DNA from: Pelomyxa schiedti
Taxonomy: Eukaryota > Evosea > Pelobiontida > Pelomyxidae
DNA: 41,546 nt
Assembly: GCA_020536535.1 (NCBI GenBank)
Contig: JAHLWZ010000935.1
Location: 1 to 41,546 of the forward strand
Direction of reading: 5' to 3'
Shown here in pieces: positions 12,189 through 21,899 of the stretch; positions within the stretch are counted from its first letter, which is position 1; each line of letters starts with the position of its first letter. The notes below the pieces were generated by a model. The model made no database searches. It saw nothing but the letters and a program-made list of their open reading frames with translations, and was not told where the DNA came from. Made by a program: the position numbers and the translations under genes.

Positions 12189-13685
12189 CTACAAGAAGAA
12201 GGAGAACGTGTTCACCAGCTCCAGGTAAATGTAGGGAACGCAGATCTTGCACAACTCAATCCCAGAGGGAGCTTCATTTACAATTATGCTGTCACGCCTC
12301 ACGTGAAGTAAAAGCCCGGCCTCACCCCACACGCAGTTGCAACAGCCAACGTGGTCAACTGTCATCAACGCACTTGTGGGAGTGTTGCAGTCCCAGATTT
12401 CGAACGAGTATGGGTGAGACACGCAATACAACCTGTCACTCAGTCCGGAGATGACGACCTCGTAGTTGCACGTTGAGCAATAATGGGATGAATTGACCAC
12501 TGATGACGACGACTCTGGCAGCTGGAGCACAATGTTCTCGTTGTGGAATTTTACCAAAACTATGAATGTGCGCTGGTGCGATTCTGTCCGCAGAGTAACC
12601 AGCGACGAAAACTCGTAAAGCTGGTATTTCGCGCCAGACTTGACAAATCTTCCTGATGATGGGAGGTAGCACTTGGTGCAAGTGATCGGCTTCAGCGAAT
12701 TAGAAGACCACGTGTGCAGCAGGTTTAAAACAGTCAACTCAATGCAATTCACCTCGTTCCTGGAAGCAATAACTGCCTCATCATCATGCCAGTGAATGAA
12801 GAAGAATTCACATCTGCCAAACTGACCCGGCGCTGAAATTACCCGGCTTATGGGAGGTGGTATCCCGTCATTTTCCTCTGGGTCAGTAGTACATAGGTTC
12901 GCGATAATGGCCTCCCCCTTCGAGTATTTGTAGATAACAAGCCACTTGTGATTCACCTGATAGGAAGGTAATCCAAGAATCCTTCTTCCCTCCCACAGCA
13001 ATGCCCGATTCTTGGAATTTCTCCACCAGTCAACATTCACTTCACTTCCGGCGCGATCGCCGCACTCGTGTGGCTCCACTGGCTTCCTATCTCTTTGGTA
13101 GAACGCTTTCCCACAAAGGAATCTCTCGACCAGGTGAGCGCGGTTTATAGCAATCACCTCGCTAGCTTCGCACTTCTTCCACAGGCTCGTGAGCTTCCCC
13201 ATCACTCCCAGGGTCGCCATCGACACCCCAAACGTGATCAATGTTTCCTCGTAGTGGCAAGGCGGCACTGACATCACACTCACACAGAACAGCCTCACGC
13301 GGCGCCCGCCGCCGTTCCCATAATCGCCGTTGTCACCGTCGCCATCACCAGTGTCGTTCACCCAGTCCCACACCAGCCTCAGGGCCAGGCGAAAATTTTC
13401 ACTTGGCAGCCAGCCACACCTCGGGTGCGAAATCAAGCACAGAGCCGCGAATTGCAACTGCAAATCCAGAGTCGGTATCACTTTCTCCTCGGTTTCCTCA
13501 GGGTGGTAGCACCGCGCGTGGGGCGACAGAACGGCGCGCTCGTGCTTCGTCCGCTTCTTCCTCCTCCCATAATTGGCGTTGGCGCTCGGCGGCCGCTTCG
13601 CCCCCGCCTCGGTCGTCATTTTGGCCCCTGCGCCGGTGGCGTCCTTGTCGTACTCCATTTTTTTAACACAGTGCTGTAGTGACAC
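12189..13685 (-). CDS. Orphan protein, ~480-500 aa, single exon
   Basis: A long uninterrupted frame starts at 13685. A downstream Met (MEYDKDATG) at 13658 is an alternative start. The N-terminus is basic and lysine/arginine rich (YGRRKKRTKHERA), which could be a nuclear signal. It is followed by a Leu-rich helical block reading FAALCLISHPRCG and LVWDWVND. The rest alternates short hydrophobic strands with charged loops and ends SFFL, suggesting a beta-rich or propeller-like fold. I recognise no enzyme motif. The SHPRCG-type block resembles what I remember of large lineage-specific families in archamoebae, but I cannot verify that. A short 3' intron near 12225 is possible and would change the last residues. 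The gene lies 130 bp downstream of the MRNIP-like gene and reads the same way. Confidence 0.6.
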   Translation of the reverse strand: MSLQHCVKKMEYDKDATGAGAKMTTEAGAKRPPSANANYGRRKKRTKHERAVLSPHARCYHPEETEEKVIPTLDLQLQFAALCLISHPRCGWLPSENFRLALRLVWDWVNDTGDGDGDNGDYGNGGGRRVRLFCVSVMSVPPCHYEETLITFGVSMATLGVMGKLTSLWKKCEASEVIAINRAHLVERFLCGKAFYQRDRKPVEPHECGDRAGSEVNVDWWRNSKNRALLWEGRRILGLPSYQVNHKWLVIYKYSKGEAIIANLCTTDPEENDGIPPPISRVISAPGQFGRCEFFFIHWHDDEAVIASRNEVNCIELTVLNLLHTWSSNSLKPITCTKCYLPSSGRFVKSGAKYQLYEFSSLVTLRTESHQRTFIVLVKFHNENIVLQLPESSSSVVNSSHYCSTCNYEVVISGLSDRLYCVSHPYSFEIWDCNTPTSALMTVDHVGCCNCVWGEAGLLLHVRRDSIIVNEAPSGIELCKICVPYIYLELVNTFSFFL

Positions 13686-13814
13686 ATTTCCCCTTCTTTT
13701 TTTTTTTTTGTGTTGTCCAAGCGGCTCTTTTTTTTTTTTTGTGTCTCATCAGATTTGGAAGTGCACTGTGAGGGTTCTGTACAATTGAGAGGTTCTATCT
13801 ATCAGGTCACCATG

Positions 13815-15006
13815 TCACTCATTGTCGTCATCATCATCATCAGAGCTGGGCTCCTCCTGGAACTTGGCCCATTTGCTTGTTGGTGGCAGGCTAGGTACTC
13901 TGGTGGTGCTGTGTGGCTTTGTGACTGTTGGCGCACTTGCGGCATTTGTTGTGCTGGGTTCCCATTGGTTTGGTGTTTGTGCAGTGGTGGGATATGCTGT
14001 TGGGGATATGGGCTTCTTGCCCGCATTGTTTGTATTTGAAGACGCAGTTGAATGTGCCTTGAAACTTGAATTTGTAGCTGTATTTGGATTTGCTTTTGTG
14101 CTGGTGGTGTGAGTGGGGGCCTGGGGCCTTTTGAGCGGGAGAAGCGATGTTGGTGCTTGTTGTGGCTTTTTGGTTGAACTCCTTGTTGGTGGTTCTGCTT
14201 GGGCAGGTGGTGGGTTTTCTTCTTGTTTTTCTTCCGCGGAATGTTCTTCTCTTCCTCGTTTATTTGCATCTCCGCGGACTCTTCTTTTCTTCGGAGTTGG
14301 TGACTGCAACGGAGCAGCAACAGGGCAAAGGCAGTCGCCGTCATCACTGTCAGATGATTCCTTCGAAAGGGTGAGATTACAAATATATCAGTGATTGAAG
14401 GAAGTAATGGAGGCCACTATTTAAGTGATTTGGCGCCATTTTGTGATGTGATCAGTCATACTGGGTCCTCCATGAATTGTGCCCACTTTGACACTCCAGT
14501 TGTGACAATGGGTGCCGCCACAGGTTCAGACTGGGTGGTTCTGCCATCCCTGTCGTCTACTACTGGCGTCTTTGTATGAGCGTCTTCATCCTCCTCATTG
14601 TAGTTGTCATCATTCAGTGCTGCTGTACTTCCACTCAAACTATTCTGTGGGGGTGGTGATGGGTCCCTGGGTCTGTCTTGGTTCCCCATTTGCCTATTAA
14701 GAGACATAACTTGTTCACGGATATCTTTCGCGACATTGGATACGCCCAGCACCTACATAGCACTTAGATTTGGAAAAAAGACCAACCAGCCCATTGTATT
14801 CCTGTTCCATTTTATAAGTTAAATACAAGTCACAGAACCCAAGTGAGGGAATATGCAGTAGATAAAAGGGAAAATACCCTGACGATTGATTGCTTTGTGT
14901 TGCACGTACGACAGGCCCACTTGTTGGTCTTGGTTCGTTGCTGAGCCTGATGCATCCCACAATTGCAACATTTCACGCACAAGTACTCAATCAGTCGGCA
15001 CGACAT
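13815..15006 (-). CDS. MRNIP-like (UPF0544) zinc-finger protein, ~321 aa
   Basis: Three exons: 15006-14878, 14752-14462 and 14360-13815, all joined in phase 0. Residues 1-43 carry four Cys-based ligands in the order VKCCNCG then WACRTCNTKQS, followed by RVLGVSNVAKDIREQV after the first intron. That order matches the N-terminal domain of MRN complex-interacting protein, where a CxxC pair, a K-W-x-C-x-x-C pair and an R-V-x-G segment are typical. In animals MRNIP binds the Mre11-Rad50-Nbs1 complex in double-strand break repair; a similar role here is inference. The rest is low complexity, rich in Pro, Gln, Thr and Asn. Two copies of a short motif, SKWAQFMEDP and SKWAKFQEEP, end exon 2 and the protein. 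A basic PKKRRVRG near residue 160 looks like a nuclear signal. The C-terminus is acidic (DDDDDDNE). Confidence 0.8.
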
Positions 15007-15090
15007 CCTGCCCGCGGTTTATTGGAAATCAGGTACAAGCCATAATACTCTCGTGAAAAAGGAATCCCGGCCAGAAAAGGAGGACGGCAA

Positions 15091-15483
15091 CTAAGCTTCT
15101 TTGGGTCCTCCGAAGTCTATGGACAACTCAGTCAGAGCGTCATCTTCTTGTTCCCCCTGTTGGTCCCCCACCAGGGGGCACAATGAGGCTCCGGCTGATT
15201 CTTTTTCGTGAGAAAAGGGCGTGGTGGAAGCAGGTGCTCCGACTGGGGCAGCCGGGCCGTGATGGCAGTGAAAAGTTATTTGTTGTGTATGTGTGGGGTG
15301 GCATTGACCATACGGAATGACGAGGTGTGGCACTGAGCCTGGAGGGTTCTGGGTTGGGGGTTGAGGTTCTGCAGGAAGTATCGAAGATACAAGGGGGAAG
15401 AGCAGCAACGGGCACTGGCTCGTTTGTTTACTGAAACGCCACATGCCAACGCCACCCAAGAGAAGAATAAAAATAATTATCAT
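15091..15483 (-). CDS. Small single-pass membrane protein, ~130 aa
   Basis: The frame begins MIIIFILLLGGVGMWRF, a short hydrophobic helix followed by basic residues, so it may be a signal anchor. The rest is Pro/Ser/His rich, with an acidic end (GEQEDDALTELSIDFGG). It sits between the GHMP kinase stop (15590) and the MRNIP-like start (15006), all on the same strand. The sequence just before the ATG looks like a 3' splice site (GGGTTTCAG), so an upstream exon overlapping the GHMP 3' end cannot be excluded. No family is recognised. Confidence 0.4.
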   Translation of the reverse strand: MIIIFILLLGGVGMWRFSKQTSQCPLLLFPLVSSILPAEPQPPTQNPPGSVPHLVIPYGQCHPTHTQQITFHCHHGPAAPVGAPASTTPFSHEKESAGASLCPLVGDQQGEQEDDALTELSIDFGGPKEA

Positions 15484-15589
15484 TGTTCTGAAACCCAGCA
15501 GCTATGACTTGGTACTCTTTGTATGTAAAAGCTGGACGCTGTGCTGAATACATGTGGTGTGTTGTGTGCATTTCCCAGTGTTTTTCTGG

Positions 15590-17730
15590 TTAGTGACCGT
15601 CAAGTGCGGAAAAGTCATATAAACGGGACGGAGGACCAGGACAAATGCGCCTAACACACCAACCTTTGTGTTCAAGCCAATCACGAACACTGGAGGCATG
15701 TGATGTAAGGGTGTAAACGGCCACATTCCCTCCTGTTAGTCAGAGGTTAATATTGGTATAGATGTTGGGGTTTTTTTGGGGGGGTAAGTATCTACCCATT
15801 CCTGCAGCAGCAACTCTCATGGCGGCTATATTAGGGAAGTCAGCGGAAAGCTGTGAGGCAGCCTCGTCAATGTCAGGGATGCTTCTTTGGAAGGCACCAA
15901 CTTGATAGGCAAGGTTGGCTCCAGAAGCTGAATTTGGGTTGAGGGTGCAGTACAGTAATTATAGTATTGTATTTAAAAACGTTACTTAGCCACTGTTTCA
16001 AAACTGTGTCAGTGGGCTTTACATCCACCCTTGGTGAGGTTGCCCAGGGTGTTGGTGCGAAGGATTTTCTGTAGTCTATCAGTGCACGGTCTCCATCATG
16101 AGATAATGATACAAGATGCAAAACTTCAGGGAGGTTGTTGTGCTCCAGGGCTGAGAGGTATTGCAACCCTCTGAAGCACTTTATTTGCAGTCGGTATCAT
16201 AAAGAATTACCTCTCAATTTCTGAGAGACCATACAGTGCAATTTGTCGGAAGGTAATTTGTTCCTTTCAATTTAGGTTTTCAACAATGAAAAACAAAGAC
16301 AAAAAACCTCGGGGATGAGCTGGAGTAGGGAGTAAATTGTGCTAAACATTTGTGAGCGAGCTTCGCCACTTTGCACGTATTGCTGCCTGTCATCTTGCAA
16401 TAATGAGCATAACAGAGGCCTAGATAAAATAAGTGTCTCGAAAAGGAAAGAGAATGAGTCGACTTCTCATGGCGGCGCAAAGCAGTGAGGATAACCTCAA
16501 CTTGAGTCTGTGACAAACCGACTTTGGCAGTTTGATCTATGTTACTCAGTCCAGAAACAATCATCTCAGTGGCAGGGACATAGGATAATTGCATGGTCTT
16601 CAGGTGTTGGAAGGTTTTGAAGAGGTACTGGAAGATCATTTGTATATACCCGTTTTGCCCACTCCTGTATTAACGTCGCTGTTTCTCTCGGAATGCACAT
16701 GTGCTGGCATAGCCATGGCAACGCTTCTGAGGTTGAAAGCCGTGGGATCTTGAGTTGATAAGTTCAATGAGGGGACAAATGGACACACATTTGTATTAGC
16801 CATGAATACAGTTAAACTATTTGGTAGTGCCACTGTTCTCAAAAATTCTTCAGGGAAGGATCCAATTACAGCAACTTGCCCTTCTTGTGCAAATAACTGA
16901 GCTGCTTTATCTGCAGCCCCTGCTTTTTTCCCAAGGTAGTACTCACCAAAGTCGACCTACAAAAAGATGAATTACTTTTACAACTTTCTAGAGTCACCTC
17001 AAATGTGATTGTACCTGGGATAGCTGTTGCAATGTCAAACCCAAGTCAAGTAATGCATTGATGCCCACTGAAAGTGCAGTAGTGAGTGCAGAGGACGATG
17101 CCATCCCAACACACCAATGCAAAGCTAACGAACCACTGGAGCTAAAAAAGGCATTGATTCCTTTTCCTCCCTCAGCACAACGCTGACCAAGAGACGGGCA
17201 ACTCACATTGAGCAGATATGCCAATGCAGCTTTGCAGTAACTGTGCCAGTCATCAGGATTCCAGAAAACCCTGCCAGGCTCAGGCCTACCAACCATCAAC
17301 TATGTGATGTTAGTATGGTACAAAAAACTAAAAAGAATTCACCTCTTGTATGCCAACAGAGCCTGAAGGGAAAGATGCAGAGGAGTTGTAAAAGTGGAAC
17401 AAACCGTCCTGAGAGCACTGTACCACAGCCACAATGCACTCCTGAGTGGCAGCATTGATAGTGAATCCTCCCAAACCAGGGAAGTCAGTGTGTCCCTTGT
17501 TTAATTAGCATTGGAGTTAATTACCATTATTAGAACTAACAACTAAAAGCACAACGAACCATGAAAATTCTGTCCCTCCCAGGAGCCACAACCACAACAA
17601 CAGGCTCGTCAGGCACAAAGACGTCCAGAGGCACTCCCATAATGGCGTCGCACACGGCTGACAAAACACTGGATCCGTGCTCGTGAGTGTGCTTCTGCGT
17701 GGCCTCTTGCCACTGGCGCAACGACCTCAT
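15590..17730 (-). CDS. Galactokinase-like GHMP kinase, ~570 aa
   Basis: Nine exons in consistent phase: 17730-17560, 17495-17343, 17299-17015, 16956-16675, 16627-16308, 16263-16211, 16168-15986, 15927-15796, 15732-15590. All three GHMP kinase signatures are visible. Motif 1 is APGRDRIFMGHTDFPGLGG, spanning intron 1. Motif 2 is VGMASSSALTTALSVG, the phosphate-binding loop. Motif 3 is AAAGMGGNVAVY, spanning intron 8. A GEYYLGKKAGAADK segment occupies the place where galactokinases carry their G-x-x-D catalytic region. The family phosphorylates small sugars or mevalonate-type alcohols with ATP in the cytosol; the substrate here is not determined. The start at 17730 is the first Met after a T-rich stretch, and the stop is TAA at 15590-15592. 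A 36-nt in-frame segment in exon 3 (GTGAGT..GCTGAG) could be one more intron. Intron 2 carries TACTAAC. Confidence 0.85.
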
Positions 17731-17768
17731 CGGTCTGGTTCTGCGAATTTGAATTTTTGATTTTTTTT

Positions 17769-19380
17769 TCAACTCGAGGGTTTTGTGGTATCAAACTCAA
17801 CCGAGGAGTCGCTCCCATCATCGGAAGGCGGCCCCCTGTCTTCGTCATCCCTACCACCGCTGCCCAGTTGGTCCCATCAATTGCGTCAAGTACTCGTCCA
17901 GTTGAGCGGCCCAGCGATCCACTTCAGCATCCACTTGCACAGAGTCGCCCAGGGACTTCTTTATTATGGGAGGAGGGCTTTCTGTTTGAGTGGAATTTGA
18001 AGTGGCACTGTGATGTTCCAATAGGCATCCAAAGTCATCTGAGTGGGATTAGAAGGACTTGTGGTAATGGAACGAACTTGTGTTGTTTGCAGGCTCTACT
18101 TCTCCGTGTTGGGCAACGTTCTTCGGCATTTGGCTGAAAACCTCACTTTCCCTACCTGAGATAGAAAGTCTTAAGGACTGCTCATCATGTGATTCTGGAA
18201 GAACTGTGGCAACCAAACGTAGCCCTGCAATAAATCTGTGGTGTTAGAGCCAGTGATTTTTTGGGGGATTTCATCAACTTCTTGCAGGGATCGTGACAAT
18301 TTCAATTCTGGGCCCCTTATTTGGCATTGATTCACGGGATTGCGTAATACCAACTGAAGTTAGACCCTGAGAAAAAGAGGGGGCACTCCCAGTTGGATTA
18401 TCAAACCATTTTGCCGGTAGTGTCAGAGGCTCTTCCGTTGCTTTCCTCCTCCTCTTTACAGTTGGAGACTTCTGAGAAATGTTTGAATGAGGCAACTTCA
18501 ACTGTTAATTGATTGAGAAGCAAACTACTGCCAGGCTATCCGTTGGACTCTCGCTGGGTACAAACTCATCCCTGAAGACACGAACTGGGGGAGGAAGTCC
18601 AGAAGCCGGTCTCCAAATAGTATACCATATTGTTATCATTCCCGACTTGCTGCAAATAGCTTCCATTAAAACACGGAATCTGGGAAAGGCTCAGAAGGCC
18701 AGGCACTTGGAGAGTAAATGTATACCCAAATCTACTTGCAGTTTGGCTGATGAACTGTGTTATTTCAGGTTCATTGCTATACTGCTGGCTTCTGCGGTTC
18801 ACTGTAATTCCTAGGACGGCCAAGTCTACATGTAGAGGAAACAATTTAGACAACTCAACTCAAACTAGCCGAGTGCAGCGAATAGGATAGGAAAGAAACC
18901 AGCCAAGATATTTTTCTCGAACAGTCCCACCACGTCGGTTGATGGTGCGGTGGAGTAACCTGAAGGCCTCTCAATATCAGTGGCATCTTTTGTGCCCTCA
19001 AACAGGCCCATGTAGTCGAGAAAAACCCCACATACAGACCTATTCCAGCACGGGGGGGATGTATGAACAACGCAGTACAGTGTCTGGTATTGATGTCAAA
19101 GCTAATTAAGCCCTTCTCACTCAGTAAATACATCACAGATAGCGGAATCGGCAATTCCAGTGGCTGATAGGCTTTTAGCATCAGACAGACAAGCTGAAAT
19201 AGCGATGATACGGCCGGAACCGATAGGCACTTGCTCTCTCACAGCTTGCGAACTTTGCGCCTTGGGACCATCAATTACTAGATAGTGTGGGTAGTAATCT
19301 GTGGGTGACACCGGTTTTCTTTGTCCAACCAGTGCTTGGTTGTGAGTTACGAAAAAAAATAACTCCCCTTTGGCCCACAC
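17769..19380 (-). CDS. Divergent protein with possible actin-like segment, 5' end unresolved
   Basis: Several exons can be chained by phase. The block containing YYPHYLVIDGPKAQSSQ (about 19305-19245) is joined across a 37-nt intron to LVCLMLKAYQPLELPIP and LSVMYLLSEKGLISFD. The latter is followed by LFEGTKDATDIERPSG, then after another intron by LAVLGITVNRRSQQYSN. Downstream exons give LPPPVRVFRDEF, a basic NLS-like PTVKRRRKATEEP, and a C-terminus ending FDTTKPSS with TGA at 17769-17771. The spacing REQ..LMLKAY..L..L..KGLISFD resembles actin subdomain 3, where a helix is followed by a Leu-rich helix and a strand with an Asp. The usual glycine loop is absent, so an actin-related protein is only tentative. 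The exons before 19300 and between 18270 and 18000 are not settled. The gene ends just 39 bp before the GHMP kinase start. Confidence 0.4.
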
Positions 19381-19501
19381 TTCTCAATATCACATTAGAC
19401 TGCTGTTTGAACGACGTATTTTCGTTTTCGGCTGTGAACACGGGGGTGGCCTTGTGGTGTTTGTGGCAAATAGTGAAACATCCCCTCGCTTGTCTGTCCA
19501 T

Positions 19502-21194
19502 TTTTTTGGTGGTTTAAAAAAGGCAGGTAGTACGACGGTTCTTAGGGGAACCCGGGACGGGGTAGCTTATAAGAATTCGCAGTTGCAGAGTTTGCTTTGA
19601 CAAACAAATCAAACCTTCTAGAAACGCGACGATTCCGTGTCTGTATAAATGGGTTCAGGAGAAAATCCATTATTATAAAAATAATAATCTCTCAAAACAA
19701 CACGACCGGTGCGCTGACACACAACTTACACAATTTAAACACGAAAGTGACTGGGTACGTCCCTTTTTTTCTTCTTCGTTCAAATTAACGTGTTGAAGAA
19801 ATCGTCTACTCTTACGAATACGCACAAGCGATGAGTACACAATACCCAAGGTTTTTTTCCTCTTCCTGTTGAATACTCAACGTTGTTTATTGACGTGGAC
19901 GATTCTACGAGTTCGTCAAGCCAGCAAATCAGCATTTACGCGCTCACTCACGGGGCTTTCATTGGGGTCCTGCAGAATTTTCGGATTGGGGGACTGGACA
20001 CAACGGCCGGCGGCAAGAGGCACCGCTAGACGGGCACACCCCCATCCCACTCGCTGGCACACGATGCCAAAGCAAGAACTAAAGAGACAAGTCTCACCCT
20101 TGCGAAGGTGGAATCAAGGTTTCAGCCCACAAAAAGGCGAGGGAATGCTTTGACATCTCCCGGACCTCAGATTGGATTCTGATCCCTTTTTCGCCTCTCA
20201 ACTGGTGACTTACTTTCTCTTTCTCTTGTTGCGTGAACTTGGGAGGACTGGTCACACCGTCGCGGCTTGCCTCTTCTCCGCTCTCGGCTCCGTTACACCC
20301 CCACCCTTTCTGGAGGTGATGTGGGATCCCAATGAATGTCTTCACACAACTCGATATTGTACAGAGGGTGTAGTTTCTTTTCTGTGTTGCTTTTTTTCAC
20401 TGCACTCCAGGTTTTTGTATGTGTCAATTTACTGGATAGTGTAAACTCAATGCATCAGCTGTAATTAGGTAACCACCATCCCACTGTCACAGGTTTCTTA
20501 CTCCACTATAGATCCACTAGAAGATCATTGTTGCGATCCTATGTAGAAAGTAGCAATCCTGCTCGCAGGGAAACGGAATCCAATCCTGCAATACGCTTTT
20601 ACCTAACAACACTTGGCTTGCGATGTAAGCTACCGTGTGGGCACTGCCCACAGTCGGACTAACCCCTAAGTAGGAAAGCCTACTTCCTCCCACATTGAGA
20701 AGTTCGCCAGACATCCACCGACTGCACCTCAGCCGATTTGCACATACATGCACCTGGAGAAGCGTGACTTGAACTTTCCACACTGAATTACACCTTCCAC
20801 GTGCAGGCTCATAAGTGTGAGCAACACACAACATTCACCTTTTTACCACAATCAAAAATAATAAAATCGCATCTATTACCTTATCCTTTATCGCCGATAC
20901 CCGATGTTCACCTCCGGAGAGCGACACGTCATAGCCGCTTAGAAAGAAATGTATTTAAAAAACGTCCAACAGGCCTTAGAATCAGTCCTAGGTGTCGCCT
21001 GAATCCCTCAGGGTCCCAGATTCGAGTAGTTTTCCCAGAAATCCCTCAGTGATTAGAACCGTACTTAGAACTAAAAGAGGGTTCCAAAAGGTAGGCGGCA
21101 GGGAAGTAGTGTCTGGAGATGACATAATTGCAGGCCTTACTCCTTTTGTGAGAAATTTGTAGAAGAACAAGCAAACCTAGATCAATCCTGTGAC
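19502..21194. other. Unresolved region with scattered coding-like fragments
   Basis: No complete gene could be built. On the + strand a block at about 19884-20028 reads ISIYALTHGAFIGVLQNFR, and a block at about 20180-20365 reads MWDPNECLHTTRYC; they could belong to one multi-exon gene. On the - strand a short block near 20940-20880 reads YDVSLSGGEHRVSAIKDK before a GTAATA donor, with another near 21145-20990 (PPTFWNPLLVLS). I recognise none of these. Confidence 0.3.
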
Positions 21195-21252
21195 TTGATC
21201 GACATGGCTGCAATTTCAACAGTTTATTCGAGTTGTCCAAAGTCAAAGAATA

Positions 21253-21822
21253 GTGGAAGGAGACCCGCGCCTGCCCTTCGTTTGTTCCGTCTGTTTTATA
21301 CCATTTTGTGGGACATGCCACATGTTTGTCCATGCGAGATTACAATGCAGCGCCGTGAACCACTTTGTCGCCCACCACGCTGGAGGGTTCGACGCGAACA
21401 TAGTGCAGGTCAACATCCCAATCCATCAATGCCGGCTGCTAACCCCTTGGCACCACACACAGGTGTGCGCGGAGAGGGAGACATCATTGCAACGCAGTGG
21501 GTGGTGGTGCCCCATGTGCCGTCGCGTGCAATGTTACAGGCAGACAAACGAGAAGGTTCTGTGCGGCTCGCGTGTACGCAAGGACGTGCTGGTCGATGGA
21601 TGTGGCTACAAGTTCCGCCTGTCCTCCGCTGAAAAGTACACGGCCTCCACCGCCTGCGACACGGGCCTGCCCATCGCCAGTTGTTCGAGGTGCAACAAAA
21701 GTCTCCAGGGGACCACGTCTCACGAGTGCCTTCATTGCACACCGCCGTTCGTGGTTTGTAGCGACTGCTTCCCACAAATCACCCAAGGGCACCTGGGGCA
21801 CACCTTCTGCAAGAGAATCTAG
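21253..21822 (+). CDS. Cys/His-rich zinc-binding protein, B-box/ZZ-like
   Basis: The main exon encodes about 190 residues with many regularly spaced Cys and His pairs. Examples are CSVCFIPFCGTCH near the start, WWCPMCRRVQC in the middle, and at the end CSRCNKSLQ, HECLHC, FVVCSDCF and GHLGHTFC. The last ~45 residues follow the C-x2-C ... C-x2-C ... C-x2-C ... H-x-x-H order of a ZZ-type or B-box finger, usually a protein-binding module. A stop codon precedes the frame at 21250 and no ATG is in frame. The first exon must therefore lie upstream, probably at the ATG near 21203 or further left. The stop is TAG at 21820-21822, only about 80 bp from the end of the convergent PDAT-like gene. Confidence 0.55.
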   Translation: MEGDPRLPFVCSVCFIPFCGTCHMFVHARLQCSAVNHFVAHHAGGFDANIVQVNIPIHQCRLLTPWHHTQVCAERETSLQRSGWWCPMCRRVQCYRQTNEKVLCGSRVRKDVLVDGCGYKFRLSSAEKYTASTACDTGLPIASCSRCNKSLQGTTSHECLHCTPPFVVCSDCFPQITQGHLGHTFCKRI

Positions 21823-21899
21823 GAAAAAAAAAACTCTTCTGTTGAAAAAAAAAACCGAAAATTTTTACTGCCTGCGGCTCCTCCACCAAAGAGCAGACC

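Noticed and set aside
13802-14347. 181-codon Gln/His-rich frame on the - strand
   Set aside because: It is shifted relative to the MRNIP-like exon 3, which joins exon 2 in phase and repeats the SKWA motif.
15502-15726. 74-codon - strand frame beginning MWPFTPLHH
   Set aside because: It is an out-of-frame reading of the last GHMP kinase exon, which in the correct frame gives GGNVAVYTLTSHASS.
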